64,000 bases of DNA, taken from NCBI GenBank assembly GCA_963682175.1, contig OY821779.1:3794501-3858500 (forward strand). The letters run 5' to 3'. Within the stretch, counting starts at the first letter, position 1. Each line of letters starts with the position of its first letter. Below are positions 12,067 to 22,695 of the stretch, piece after piece. This DNA is from Triglochin maritima (lineage: Eukaryota > Streptophyta > Magnoliopsida > Alismatales > Juncaginaceae). The notes under the pieces are model-generated. The model searched no databases. It was not told where the DNA came from and was given only the letters and a program-made list of their open reading frames with translations. Both the position numbers and the translations under genes were made by a program.

Positions 12067-13625
12067 CGCTCAGCATACTCGAAGGCACTCGGGTCCCGAC
12101 GTGTCGACTTTCCCCTAGGTCGACCTCGTACCTTAGTATTTCTTCGGGTTCTCCATAATTCGACTGATCGGGGTGTAACTGTTCGTATAAAATACGAGAG
12201 ACACTACGAATTACTGCAGGGTCGCTCTCCGAGATCTCATCCACTAGCTTCCGAAAATGCTCGGCGCCTTGTACTGACCGATCAACAAACTCTGACATTG
12301 ATCCACTCTTTCAGAGCCGAATGTGCACTTTCCACCCTGCAGTTCGTAGTGTTGCCGAAATGAAAAACTTTATTCGTCCAATTCAACACAAACTTTTCTT
12401 TATGCACCAACCACGTGTCTTCCACATACTCCGTGAGCACTGGCCAGGACTTAAAAGAATCATTCATATTACAGACTGCTCTATCATAATCCGTCTGTGA
12501 ATCAGAAATCATGACTTTCCTCCACCTTCCACGCCTGAAAATCTCTGCAGACTGCTTGTCCTTGCCGAATACGTGGTATGCGAGTTGTACACGTCTTTGT
12601 TGATATGCCAGGTGCATAGTAAATGAGCTGACTTAGGAAAAACCTCTGCCACTGGTCACATCAGACCCATCTCCCGATCCGTAATTAATGTTGTCGGGCT
12701 AACAATATCCAATAGCAGATCTCGCAACCTCTCCAACACCCACCGGTAACTAGACTCGGTCTCATCCTGCAAAATCGCATATCCGACGAGGAAATTCATG
12801 TTTGTTGGAGTAACCCCAACCATCTCAAACAAAGGCATCTTGTACTTGTTCGTCTTATACGTCGAATCCATACAGATTACGAACGGGTATGTACGCAACA
12901 ACTGAACTGAAGTCGGATGTGCCAAAAATGCGTGAGTCAAGACATTAGTTTCTTCATCTGCCACAATCCAATGCAAATACTTATGCTGCACTGCCTCTCG
13001 GAGAAACTGCTACACGGGATTCCTGTCTTCAGATTTCGTCCTCCTCATGTACTCTCTGAAGTTGTAAATATGTCTTTGATTCGGATTATCGTCCGGAAAT
13101 TTCTTCTTTACCGCCAACAAAATGTTACGGGGTCTTGCTTGTGCCTCTGTCATATCACGAACAATTTGCTTTGCCCCAGCACTAAGTCCGCTGACCTGTC
13201 GGTGACCCTCTGAATAAACTGCCAATGGGTGGTTGTGCTGCCCATAGATGCTACTAGAAACAATAACTCATCCATCATGATCTAGTCGCTCCACCACTTT
13301 TACCAAAAACCGACAACCGTAACCTTTTCTTTTCGTATTCTTTCGCAGTGCAATACTCGTATCACGAGAACTCATCTCACGTCTGCGATCACATCTGAGG
13401 TAACAATCCATCCGGTAATCTGCTTTTGGTTTGTACGATGATATAACCAAAAAAAATCCGGCTCCTATTGCAATTTGTTTCGCCCATTTACAACCTTCCT
13501 CGATTGGTGTAAATATTTCTTTACTGTCAAAAAGCTCACTGTAATCTACTCCATCACCACCGAAATCTTGCAACGGAACCTGAAAATTTTGAATTTAACA
13601 AAAAAATAAAAAAAAGAAAAAAAAC

Positions 13626-13843
13626 GGGCGTCTGGCTAAGCCGCCTCCACCAAGGTGGAGGCGTCTGCCAAACACGCCTCCACATACGTGGAGGCGTGTT
13701 AGACAGACGCCTCCACCTTTGTGGAGGCGTGCATCTAAGCCGCCTCCACATAGGTGGAGGCGTCAGACTAAACCGCCTCCACCTATGTGGAGGCGGTTTA
13801 GCCAGACGCCTCCACCTATGTGGAGGCGGCTTAGCCAGACGCC
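13626..13843. repeat. array of six palindromes, transposase intron 1
   Basis: Six palindromes of the form CGCCTCCAC-N4-GTGGAGGCG follow one another from 13642 to 13828, about 33 bp apart. They are separated by 11-14-nt spacers such as GTTTAGCCAGA. The outer spacers also pair, so that GGGCGTCTGGCTAAGC at the left end is the reverse complement of the right end and the whole array is itself an inverted repeat. It lies between transposase exon 1 (ends 13875) and exon 2 (starts 13579). Confidence 0.9.
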
Positions 13844-13997
13844 CGAGTCGGGAAAAAAATTCCGCCCCCGTTACCTCGCCGGATTCTGGGGCTTCGCCAG
13901 ACATTTTCGTGGTGTTGGTACTGGGAATGTGAGTAAAACTGAGTCAAACACCTTGTTTAAAGACACGGGACGAAATCGGTATTAATTGATTTGTTAA

Positions 13998-14058
13998 GGG
14001 CAAAAAGGTCATTTTTGGGGCGATTTAAGTAGTTTTCCGGCGACGAATAGTAGTTCCC
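13998..14058 (-). repeat. right terminal inverted repeat of the MULE
   Basis: Partner of 8143-8203. Read on the minus strand it opens GGGAACTACTATTCGTCGCC and runs to TTTTTGCCC. The transposase start codon at 13904 lies about 155 bp inside the end. Confidence 0.85.
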
Positions 14059-14119
14059 AAAAAAAAAAAAGAATGCCTTTAGAACACCAATAGTGGTGAC
14101 CAGACTACCTACTACCTAG

Positions 14120-14379
14120 TAGGGGTGAGCATCCGGTCCGGACCGGACCGGATTTTTATCCGGGGTCTGGACCGAAGATCGGACCGGACCGAATCAGTCC
14201 GGTTCGGTCAAAAACCTATTTTTTTAAATTAAAAAAAAAGACCGGTCCAGACCGGACCGAAATTTTAAGAATTTCTCGAACCGAAACCCGGACCGGACCG
14301 GGTCGGACCAAATCTTCCCGGACCGACCGGTCCGGTCCGGTCCAAAAACCCGGACGGGTCCGGGTTTTGCTCAGCCGTA
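14120..14379. mobile_element. hAT-type MITE, 260 bp
   Basis: Ends TAGGGGTGAGCA and, inverted, TACGGCTGAGCA. Flanked by a perfect 8-bp duplication CTACCTAG at 14112-14119 and 14380-14387. The interior is a run of GGTCCGGACCGGACCGG words. The 8-bp duplication and TAGGGGTG ends fit hAT elements. A related, degraded copy lies at 62292. Confidence 0.85.
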
Positions 14380-14387
14380 CTACCTAG

Positions 14388-16644
14388 GCATCCAACTTCA
14401 ACCCCAACTTAACAATTTCCACGCTCACCGAGAAATACCCACCCAAAAACTAAATAATATTACATTGAAAAAAACCTACCAATGGGGAGGGGGCACACCG
14501 GGCGCCCGGTGTAAAGATGGCCTTAGAGCGATGGCTTCTTGATTTTCCAGGAGTTGTAATCATGTATTTTCAATGGTACAGAAGTTTATTGAATATAAAT
14601 TCGAGGAATCAAAAGAACTTAATTCTTGTTGTGGAACTGCTTGTACTTGAACCCGATGGTTGTTGTAATTGTTTACCATTGCAACCAAACACCCTGAAAC
14701 CACAACGGAAACAAGAAGATGAGAGCTTTAACTTTACCGTTCTCAGAAAGGAGGCCGAATGGAGGATCTGGCTTGATGTAAAGTTTGGCAAAATGCCGAA
14801 GGAATATTGCTTTTTTCCAGCTATACTCTTTAACAAGATAATCTGTCTCATTAGTCATTACCATATCTTTGGTTGTTAAGTGTTGGCTGATAGATTCGCC
14901 AATGGGTTCCCAAAATCTATAATACCACAAGTTGCCTAGTAGGTGAAAGTGTGGATAATTAAACCAATAAGTCATGATTTGTGGACCTCATTTCTGATTG
15001 TTTTGGCTTAAGCACCATTTTGTGATACGTTGTATCTGAACTTTTAAGATATAGAATTGTAACGTAGTGCTGATTCAAAAGTCTCGACACTTACTTTAAA
15101 GAAAAGGCATGCTTAGAAATTTACTCCCTGAGATGGTAGTAAGAGGCGTGAGAACGTATGATGAGCTAACGCTGTTAGAACCTAAAACTAGATTAATGGA
15201 GTAATTAAGATTATTGAATGTTTGTGTGGTTTTAGGTGAAGTTGAGGGTTGAAGGCAATTTACCCTTGCCTTTTACATACGTTGGGATGAAAAGTAAGTT
15301 GGTGTGACGGTGACCGGAGGAGTTGAGAGGCAAAGAGGGAGTTGGGATGAAAAGTAAAGTTTGTTTGAGAAGGAGAGACTTGAGTGAAGTTTAAACGTTG
15401 TTTGTGGAAAATCTTGTTGTTGCGGACTAGTATCGAATCATTATTCTTCAGTTCGTGTCATGTATGTCTCTTTTGATATTCGTAGTTGTATGTATGCTGA
15501 GTATCGATATTTAATTTATTGATATGCATATGATTGCATGGTGATATTTTAGCCGACATGTCATGTAGCTGTGTGTATGTTTCTGACTAAACCACTTAGG
15601 AAAGAGCTACCAGGTGTGCGTCTAACTGATTGATAATTTCATAAACACATGATGTGGTCAAATCCGAATGGGGGTTCTACATTATTATGCATGTATATTA
15701 TTTGTGATACATGTCTCTTGATTGTGCCCATTAACTGAATATCCTATTTTGTATTTTCCACATTCTTATGATTTTGATTGATTGATAGTTGATACTTGTG
15801 GGTTGTCGAGCTCGCAAATTATTGATTATATTTTTCAGATTACTTATGGACCTATCAGATGGATTAAATATCAGAGTGCGCAATAGTCAGGATCGTGGAT
15901 CGTATTAACGCACGAGGTTCGAACAGGTAAACACTTGTCCGAGCTCGGGGCGTTACAAACGCAATACAGAGATAGACAAGGGTAACTAGTAAGATAACCG
16001 TTCTGATTCGAGAAGCCTCAAGTTGGATGGAGGTTTCTAGTGATTCACTACTGATCATCTGAAATCAACTGCGAGTGGCAGTAACTGTAACAAACTGTGA
16101 GTACGATAGAATTCTACGGTACGATTATTTGAGAAGTCAGTTAAAAAGAACCGAGATGCAATGATCATTTGCAAGGTAGTTATAGACCTGAGAGTGTTGT
16201 ACTCTTGTAGTAGACCTGAGAGTCAGGTCAGGCCCCAACCTCTTAAGAAGCACGAGCCCCACCGCAACAATTATAATCGTCGTTGAGTGTTTTTAATTTT
16301 TTTAATTACGAAAATGTCATTACAAAAAATTATACAAACCCTCATTCTATTCATTTCTTCACACCAAATATTATCATTCTTTTCCAATCTTCTTACTTAC
16401 TCTCTTAAATCTCTCACTAAGTATTTTAATTGAGCAAAAAACCTTAAGCAATTGTCTGATTCGTCTGATTTCACGACACACTGACACATCTTTTCTGCTT
16501 CTCACATTCTAGTTTGCATTTCTTTACACTTTTAGTTTATTTATTAGAATTAGTTTATTTTAGTTAAATTTAATTTAGTTAATTATCATGGCTTTCTCAA
16601 TGTTTAAAAAAAATTGATTTTGGTTTGCATATTTTTTAATTTCA
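14388..16644. other. no recognisable gene
   Basis: An open frame of 120 codons at 14517-14879 has no motif I know and no splice context. The rest is AT-rich. A stretch near 15880-15960, with CGAGCTCGGGGCGTTACA, resembles the end of some plant LTR elements, but no partner was found. 16290-16600 is T-rich and could be the leader of the hAT fragment that follows. Confidence 0.4.
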
Positions 16645-16904
16645 ATGGCATATGAACCCTCGATTAATTCAATAACCGAGAGGGATTATAATAGACTAGA
16701 AAAAGTAACCCTTGTTAGTGCATCAATTATACAACCTAAATGTAAAAGTACTAGAAAAAGAACTAGCGTCGTTTGAAGAGATTTTGACCTAGGCCAAGAT
16801 AAAATGGTGAGGCTATCGCGATATGTAAAATATGTGGTGCAGAATTTTCTGCACATAGTGGCAATGAACCCGGTCATCTAATAAAACATGCCGAAACAAT
16901 TTAA
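16645..16904 (+). pseudogene. hAT transposase fragment, BED zinc finger
   Basis: From ATG 16645 the frame reads MAYEPSINSITERDYNRLEK and on to a basic KSTRKRTSVV, then a TGA where plant BED fingers have tryptophan (VW.DF). After DKMV a 1-nt shift continues as ICKICGAEFSAHSGNEPGHL and IKHAETI, which is the Cys-x2-Cys ... His ... His of a BED finger. It is an N-terminal remnant only; no hAT dimerisation domain is visible downstream. Confidence 0.65.
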
Positions 16905-17814
16905 ACTTAGGAATGTTGGAAATCAATGAGAGCATCGACGAAGATGAATGAACTATTTATAATTGTATCTAATTTGCAATTGTAATACTAATACATTAGA
17001 ATTTGTATATAATTTGTAAACTTAGTGTACTTAATAAAATTTCATTATTGATTTGGATGAGTAGACGGGGCAGTCAGTGAGGTAATGACGTTGATGAACC
17101 GATTATTTTGTTGAAATTCTAATTCGATAATGTTTTTAATTTAATTTTTGTAATTACTTTTATCTGAATATTTCCGTTATCTCGGATTAGTCAATAGAAA
17201 CAGAATTCTTTAAAAATAAGATCCAAAAACCCGACTGACAAGAACCCGAACTTGACCGAAATCGAATCATACTCGACCTGAAACCGACTTGGCCCGACCC
17301 GACCCACCTTGCCTGACACGGTCCCCAAGGGATCGCAGGCCGGGCCCAACCCCTGCCTATTGTGCCAGGCTTTGGGCCCGACACGATTAACCAACTAGGT
17401 CAGGTTGGGCCAACCCGGTACTGAGGCCAACAAGATTACCCTTAATGTGTCCTGACTTGCTTTCTACAAAATAGTATTACACATGACGTACGTCTATGCT
17501 TTCTAGCAAAGAAAGGTGTAGTTGGTATGCATACGTGCTTTCCAAGAAAAGCAGCGAAGCAGAACTCTCTGCATTGTTTAAATTAATATAATTAAAAGGC
17601 TTAAACGTCAAGCGCATTGGATTACTTCAACGTTGTAGAGCCTGATACTCAGACATGGCTCGAGGTATTTTCTCTGCTCCTTTTTACTCTGAAAGAAACG
17701 ATTGTTCCTTAGTTGTTTCAATTTTCAAGTTGAAATAAATTTAAATAAAAGGGGTGGATTTTGTCAAGCAAAAAAAACCTAAATGTAAATAGCTCATGGT
17801 TGATGAGTCAATTT
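16905..17814. other. no recognisable gene; one GC-rich repeat patch
   Basis: 17220-17430 is a patch of CCGACCCGACCC and GGGCCCGACACG words like the interiors of the neighbouring MITEs, with no clear ends. The rest is AT-rich. Confidence 0.4.
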
Positions 17815-18993
17815 TAGGGTTGTAAATGTGACGAGTCAAACCCACAAACCCATAAAAACCATCCCGTAAGACCACCCTTAACAGGTCGTCGGATGGAGGG
17901 CGCTCGGGTGCTAAAACGGTCGGGAGCAGATAGAGGTTAGGATAGAGCAAAAACCCAAGTCCATCAACTCACTAAAATAAAATAATAATATATATTGTTA
18001 ATATTATACACATTTATATTTATGTTAATAAGCATATTTAACTATAGTTAAGTATCAAATCACTCATTACCTTTTCCGTAGATGATTATTATGACTTGTG
18101 AGTGTCTAACTAGTTATTAATCATATTTTTCCTTTAACAATATTCTCACTTAAGTTAATTTTATGAACATTTATGTAGTAGAAACAATAATAATTACTAT
18201 TGGAAAGAAGATCTGCCAACCCACCCCGCAACCCGCCAAGGCGGCGGGTTACAAGTCAGGTTGCAGACAAGATTTTAGAGAGTGAGTTTTAACCTGTTCT
18301 GCAATCTACCCATTTTTGGCAGGTTTTAACCCGACCCGTCCCGTAACCCGCCTAGGAGCGGGTTGCAATCAAAGTTTTGGGAGCAGGTTCTAACTCGACC
18401 TGCGACCTGCTAATTTTTGTCAAGTCAGGTGCAGGTAGGGCTGCAACTCGGATAATATAACTCGGATACCAACTGTATCCGAATTCGAATCCGAATACCA
18501 TATTCCATTACCAAATTCGAATTCGAATCCGAATTCAGTAGAACTATCCGAATCCGAATCCGAATCCGAATTCCGTAGAACTATCCGAATCCGAATTCGA
18601 ATCCGAATTCAGTAGAACTATCCGAATCCGAATACTAAATTTTCGTATTAAAATTTTAGAATACTAAATTTTGGAATACTAATTTGTGTATTTGACCATG
18701 TATTCGAATAATTCGGATAATTCGGATAATTCGAATATTAAATAGCTTGTATCCGAATTCGTATCCGAATTCTAATTGGTAAATTTTTTTAAACCAAATT
18801 CGTATCCGAAATTAAATTGGTAACATTGAACTTACCAAATACCAACTAAATAGAAATTTTCGAATCGGATACTCGGATACTTGGTAACCATTTGCACCCC
18901 TAGGTGCAGGTTGGCCACAACCCGACCCCAACCTGCTAATTTTTGACAGGTCATGTCTGGGTTGGCCATCCTAACCGGACTAGTTTACACCCT
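17815..18993. mobile_element. probable hAT-type MITE, host of a nested MITE
   Basis: The left end TAGGGTTGTAAA and the inverted right end AGGGTGTAAACTAG resemble the termini of the adjacent MITE at 19389. The interior has AACCCGACCCGTCCCGTAACCC words. No matching target duplication is visible, so the ends are uncertain. Another element (18436-18902) has inserted into it. Confidence 0.45.
18436..18902. mobile_element. hAT-type MITE, 467 bp, nested
   Basis: Ends TAGGGCTGCAA and, inverted, TAGGGGTGCAAA. An exact 8-bp duplication GGTGCAGG lies at 18428-18435 and 18903-18910. The interior is built from TATCCGAATCCGAATTCGAA words on both strands. It interrupts a GGTTGCAGG-rich repeat, so it is younger than that repeat. 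Confidence 0.88.
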
Positions 18994-19023
18994 CGTTTTT
19001 CCCGTAAAGCGGACATTTGGTGG

Positions 19024-20642
19024 TTGCATTAAGGCAATTTCATCTTTTAAGAAGTGTACTTAGGCAAAATACAAAATAGCTCGCGATTTGATAAAACCGT
19101 TAAATGTTACATACATCATAGCTCGCGATTCGGGAATAACTTGTCCTACACCCTAATATTATTTCTACTGACCTTTTGTGTTCAATACCCCCTTTTCATT
19201 TTCTCTTCAGGAACAACTTGTAACATACGCTAATATTTCTTCTTTTTGATAGTCTTTGGATATCTCCAACGATTCCTCGGTTCCTTACGAAGAGCTCTGT
19301 TTCGCGATGATCACAACAAGCAACAGAAAATGGGAATTCAATGCTCCAGTCAACGAGGATAAGTTTACGTTGACGTGCATATATTTGTTAGGGTTGTAAA
19401 TGGGGCGGATAAAACCCGGCCCGACCCGTCAACTTGACCCGCCTAAGTCGGGTAGCAGGGTAAAAAACTCAACCCGCCACCCACCTACTCGAATACCCAC
19501 CAACCTGACTAATAAACGGGGCAGGTAGCGGTTGTATTTTCTACCTAACCCGTTTACCCGATTACTCGCCAAAGAATTTAATAAATTAAATAATAAATAT
19601 TGTATATATATACACACACTTATATACCATATACATATGCATATTATCTGATCCATAATTTACTAATAGTGTTATAAAGTTGAAGTTATTTATAATTTTA
19701 TGGTGTTCATCACATTGGTAATGTTTTTAAGGAGTTAATGTGTCGTGTGTTTAATTTATAGTATTATGCAAAAGAAAGAAAAACATATAAAAAATTCATT
19801 TATCCATCTACTCACCCCGCATAACCCGTTTACCCGACCCGCCCCACCCGCGTAACCTGTTTACCCGATCTTAGGTGGGTCGGGTAGTGGTTTAAAAAAA
19901 ACTCACACGACCCGACCCACCAACCTTAGACGGGTCAGTTAGCGGTGGGTTCGAAATCCGCCCGTCCCGACCGGTTTGCCGGCCTAATATCTGTGGAAAA
20001 GATATATAAGAGTTTAGCGTCAACGACGTGGTATTTGTCCTATCTTATCGGTGTGGAAGCAGAACACATTTCTTGGTTGTTGCGGCTTGACAAAATTATA
20101 TATGTTTGATCCATTCACATGAGAGATGGGGCGCACTAACTGCTGTTTTGGCGGGAACATGCATGCATACAAGAAATTGTTTCTTTATCCTTTAATTTGT
20201 CTTCGTAAGAAGATTAGAAGAGAGAGTATTTGTTTCTACATCTTTTAACTTCGTGGAATTTCTGGCCCTTCCAAAAATGAATGTGGAGCACTCTAGATGA
20301 AGTGAGTCATCAATAATAGGGTTCATATCATACGTCTAGGTTTTCTTATCATTACAGAGTTGTTATTTTTACAACAATGGCTTCAAATGAGACTGTCACT
20401 ATCATTTGGAGGTGAGAAATTGCAAATTGGATTCTCGCACCGAAAGGTAAAGGTAAAAAGATTTATAAGGTACGTATGTTTATTACTTTTCAATAAATTG
20501 ATTAATAATATTATTAACATAATATTATCTTTAATTAATAAGTGTGTTCACTAACGCCAACAAAAGAAATTGTTCAAAAAACTTAAATTGCATTAAGGCA
20601 ATTTCATCTTTTAAGAAGTGTACTTAGGCAAAATACAAAATA
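19024..20642. repeat. pair of identical 55-bp direct repeats
   Basis: The 55 bp at 19024-19078 (starting TTGCATTAAGGCAATTTC) recur without a mismatch at 20588-20642. Between them are an unrecognised sequence and the MITE at 19389-19986. The repeats may be a segmental duplication or ends of an unidentified insertion. Confidence 0.85.
19389..19986. mobile_element. hAT-type MITE, 598 bp
   Basis: Ends TAGGGTTGTAAATGGGGCGG and, inverted, TAGGCCGGCAAACCGG. Flanks are ATATTTGT (19381-19388) and ATATCTGT (19987-19994), an 8-bp duplication with one mismatch. The interior has ACCCGACCCGCC words at both ends and an AT-rich middle. Confidence 0.8.
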
Positions 20643-22197
20643 CCCAGGTCTAACAGTCCAGTATCACTATTTTTCAAGTTTACTCAAGTAAAGGACTCCT
20701 TTAAAATTCTAGGCACACAAATTTGTTTTTAGGCTAGTCAACTCCACTTAGCATAGTTCATATGATAAACTCTAGCGGTCTAGAATGCACATTAAAATCA
20801 ACTGACCCTGTATGCGTGTAGAAATCCTCTTGGTTAAGATTTACCCAACTTAGACGTGACAATTTGATACGAAACATGAAAATACGACATGAAAAATTCA
20901 CGTTTGGGTTTACTGATAATACTACCCACTACTAGTCTCATTTGTTGGATTTGACAAGCCCCTCTTGGTGTGTTAAATGTTTATACATTAAAAAGAATAA
21001 TTTATTTATAGGCATGCCTAGTGTAGTTTTGTGTGCACATAAAATTATACGCGTTCGTGTTTCGAAAACTAGACACAAATTGTCGTGTTGGTGTTTGGGT
21101 AATATACCCAGTACATAAAAAAACATGACACAAAAAATAAATGACATGATTGTGAATTCTAACGCAACTAAACGAGAGATTTACGAAAATAATTAGCCCC
21201 GATCACATGGTAGTCAGACAACATGGAAGACTTCGTCAAAGACATAAACAACTTATAAGTGTCCAAATAGTCCTTTTCTGGAGTGTGAAAATGGACAACG
21301 TTATCCAGTTCGCCATTTGGTATTTCACACTTGTATTCCAACATGAGTGTATAACATTCTTGTTACACAGAATTCGCATTCCACTACAGATGTTGAATTC
21401 CGAAATTTACTTCGGTTATCGATCATTGTTAGATGCGGGAGAAAGACGGAGATCATCAGACCGAGTCACCCCAGAAACACACCCTCCACCAGGCGCACAT
21501 GGACCGCTAATCAGCGGTCCCAAACCGTCAATTGGCGGTTCAGAAGTCGCACCTCGTGGGCTGCTTTGACTCGCATTGTTCTCCATGCTGAGGGTCTTCT
21601 ATTGCCATCACTAGATTCATACTTTGATCTACTCAATTGGTGGGCACGAATGAAAGAAGAGAACTCACTCCTTAACACTCATAAGCAAAAACGAGATTTA
21701 CACCAAACTCATCTTTTCTTTCTTCTTTCTTACTTGACTTGATTTTACTTGACTTGTTTACAAATGGAGAACTCTTGTGCTTTATATAGACACTTACAAA
21801 GACTCTTCAACTTAACCTAAAACACAAACATAACATAAACTACATAAAAAGATCATTCAAGATCATTACAACCTCTACTTAAATTGCATCATAAAATATG
21901 ACGAAAATCATAGAGAAATGAAGAGACTTTTTGTCTCTTCCTTTCCTTCAACCTTTTGTCTTCCATCTTGTAGAGTCATCAGCTCCTAGATGACTCACCC
22001 TCCATAGGTGATGTGGCTAGTGACTAGGATGCCACATATGATTAAGTTCAATTCTTAATAATCATGTGATCTCGGGTGATGTATTGAATACGTACATCTT
22101 ACGTATCCGTTTGACACCCTAATCCCGAAGTATATACAAACATAAACATGACATCCACAATTATAAGAAATGCTCTTCAAAGTTAAATATTTTTATC
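20643..22197. other. no recognisable gene
   Basis: Open frames at 21207-21569 and 21347-21742 overlap in different frames and show no known motif. The stretch 21480-22140 has the flavour of a decayed retroelement end (CT-rich, TTATATAGACACTTAC at about 21780), but I found no partner repeat. Confidence 0.4.
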
Positions 22198-22205
22198 ATT
22201 TATCC

Positions 22206-22687
22206 TAGGGGTGCACATGGGTTGGGTTCAACCCGAAACCCAACCCGACTGGTCGGGTCGGGTTGGGTCGGGTTGGGGAGGGGTTCGGGTCGGGTCGGGT
22301 TGGGAAAATCAAAAACCCGAATTTTTGGGTCGGGTTCGGGTTGAGGGGGTCGGGTCGACCCAACCCAACCCAAATCCGAATTTTTTTCCCCCAAATAAAC
22401 TGGTCAACCGAACATCACTCGGTCGACCGTTTCCAACCCTAAAATTTCGGGTGTTCAAGCCACTGGTCGACCGTTTAAGCTCCGGTCGACCGAACCCGAC
22501 GAAGTTTGGGAGAAAATTTCAGAATTCGGGTTCAACCTGATCCAACCCGACCCAACCCGAAAATTTTGGGTCGGGTCGGGTTGAACCTAAACCGGTTCGG
22601 GTTCGGATTCGGGTTGGGTTTTTTCCCAACCCGAAAATTTCGGGTTGGGTCGGGTTTGGGTCTCAACCCGACCCATGTGCACCCCTA
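22206..22687. mobile_element. hAT-type MITE, 482 bp, with GGTCGACCG words
   Basis: Perfect 17-bp terminal inverted repeats (TAGGGGTGCACATGGGT) and a perfect 8-bp duplication ATTTATCC at 22198-22205 and 22688-22695. The outer parts consist of GGGTCGGGTTGGGTC repeats. The centre (about 22395-22500) holds GGTCGACCG words like those in the LTRs of this window. Confidence 0.92.
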
Positions 22688-22695
22688 ATTTATCC

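Larger units (their letters stand above)
11945..13904 (-). pseudogene. FAR1/MULE transposase, broken
   Basis: A Mutator-superfamily DDE transposase. Exon 1 is 13904-13875 (MSGEAPESGE); exon 2 starts at 13579. In order: a FAR1-type DNA-binding region ending in GQHNHPLAVYSEGH, then the MULE core with FVICMDSTYKTNKYKMPLFE (first D), TLITDREMGLM (second D), FPKSAHLLCTWHINKD, and NCRVESAHSALKEW (catalytic E). A basic Arg/Ser/Gly linker leads to the OTU block. Lesions: TGA at 13268-13270, TAG at 13010-13012 and TGA at 12656-12658, all in one otherwise open frame; a frameshift near 12600; and apparent loss of the segment after ALKEW where a SWIM zinc finger is usual. The catalytic triad residues are all still readable. 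The three single-codon nonsense changes suggest decay after insertion. Confidence 0.85.
8143..14058. mobile_element. Mutator-like element with PMD and transposase/OTU genes
   Basis: A 5.9-kb element bounded by inverted repeats of 61 bp (8143-8203 and 13998-14058), whose shared core is CTATTCGTCGCCG, ACTACTTAAATCG and TTTGCCC. It carries two genes pointing inward that converge near 10932-11269: a PMD gene on + and a FAR1/MULE transposase with OTU domain on -. Both start codons lie just inside the termini. Flanks are A runs (8133-8142 and 14059-14070), compatible with an A-rich 9-10-bp target duplication but not diagnostic. Both genes contain nonsense codons or shifts, so this copy is not autonomous today. 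Confidence 0.85.

Noticed and set aside
13626..13843. Regularly spaced palindromes resembling a CRISPR array
   Set aside because: Plant DNA inside a transposon intron; repeats are self-complementary and spacers are short and mutually similar.
13554..13904. 116-codon frame with repeated PPPxWRRL peptide
   Set aside because: The repeats are the DNA palindromes of the intron read through; only the first ten codons look like real coding sequence.
14517..14879. 120-codon open frame
   Set aside because: No motif, no splice or promoter context, AT-rich surroundings.
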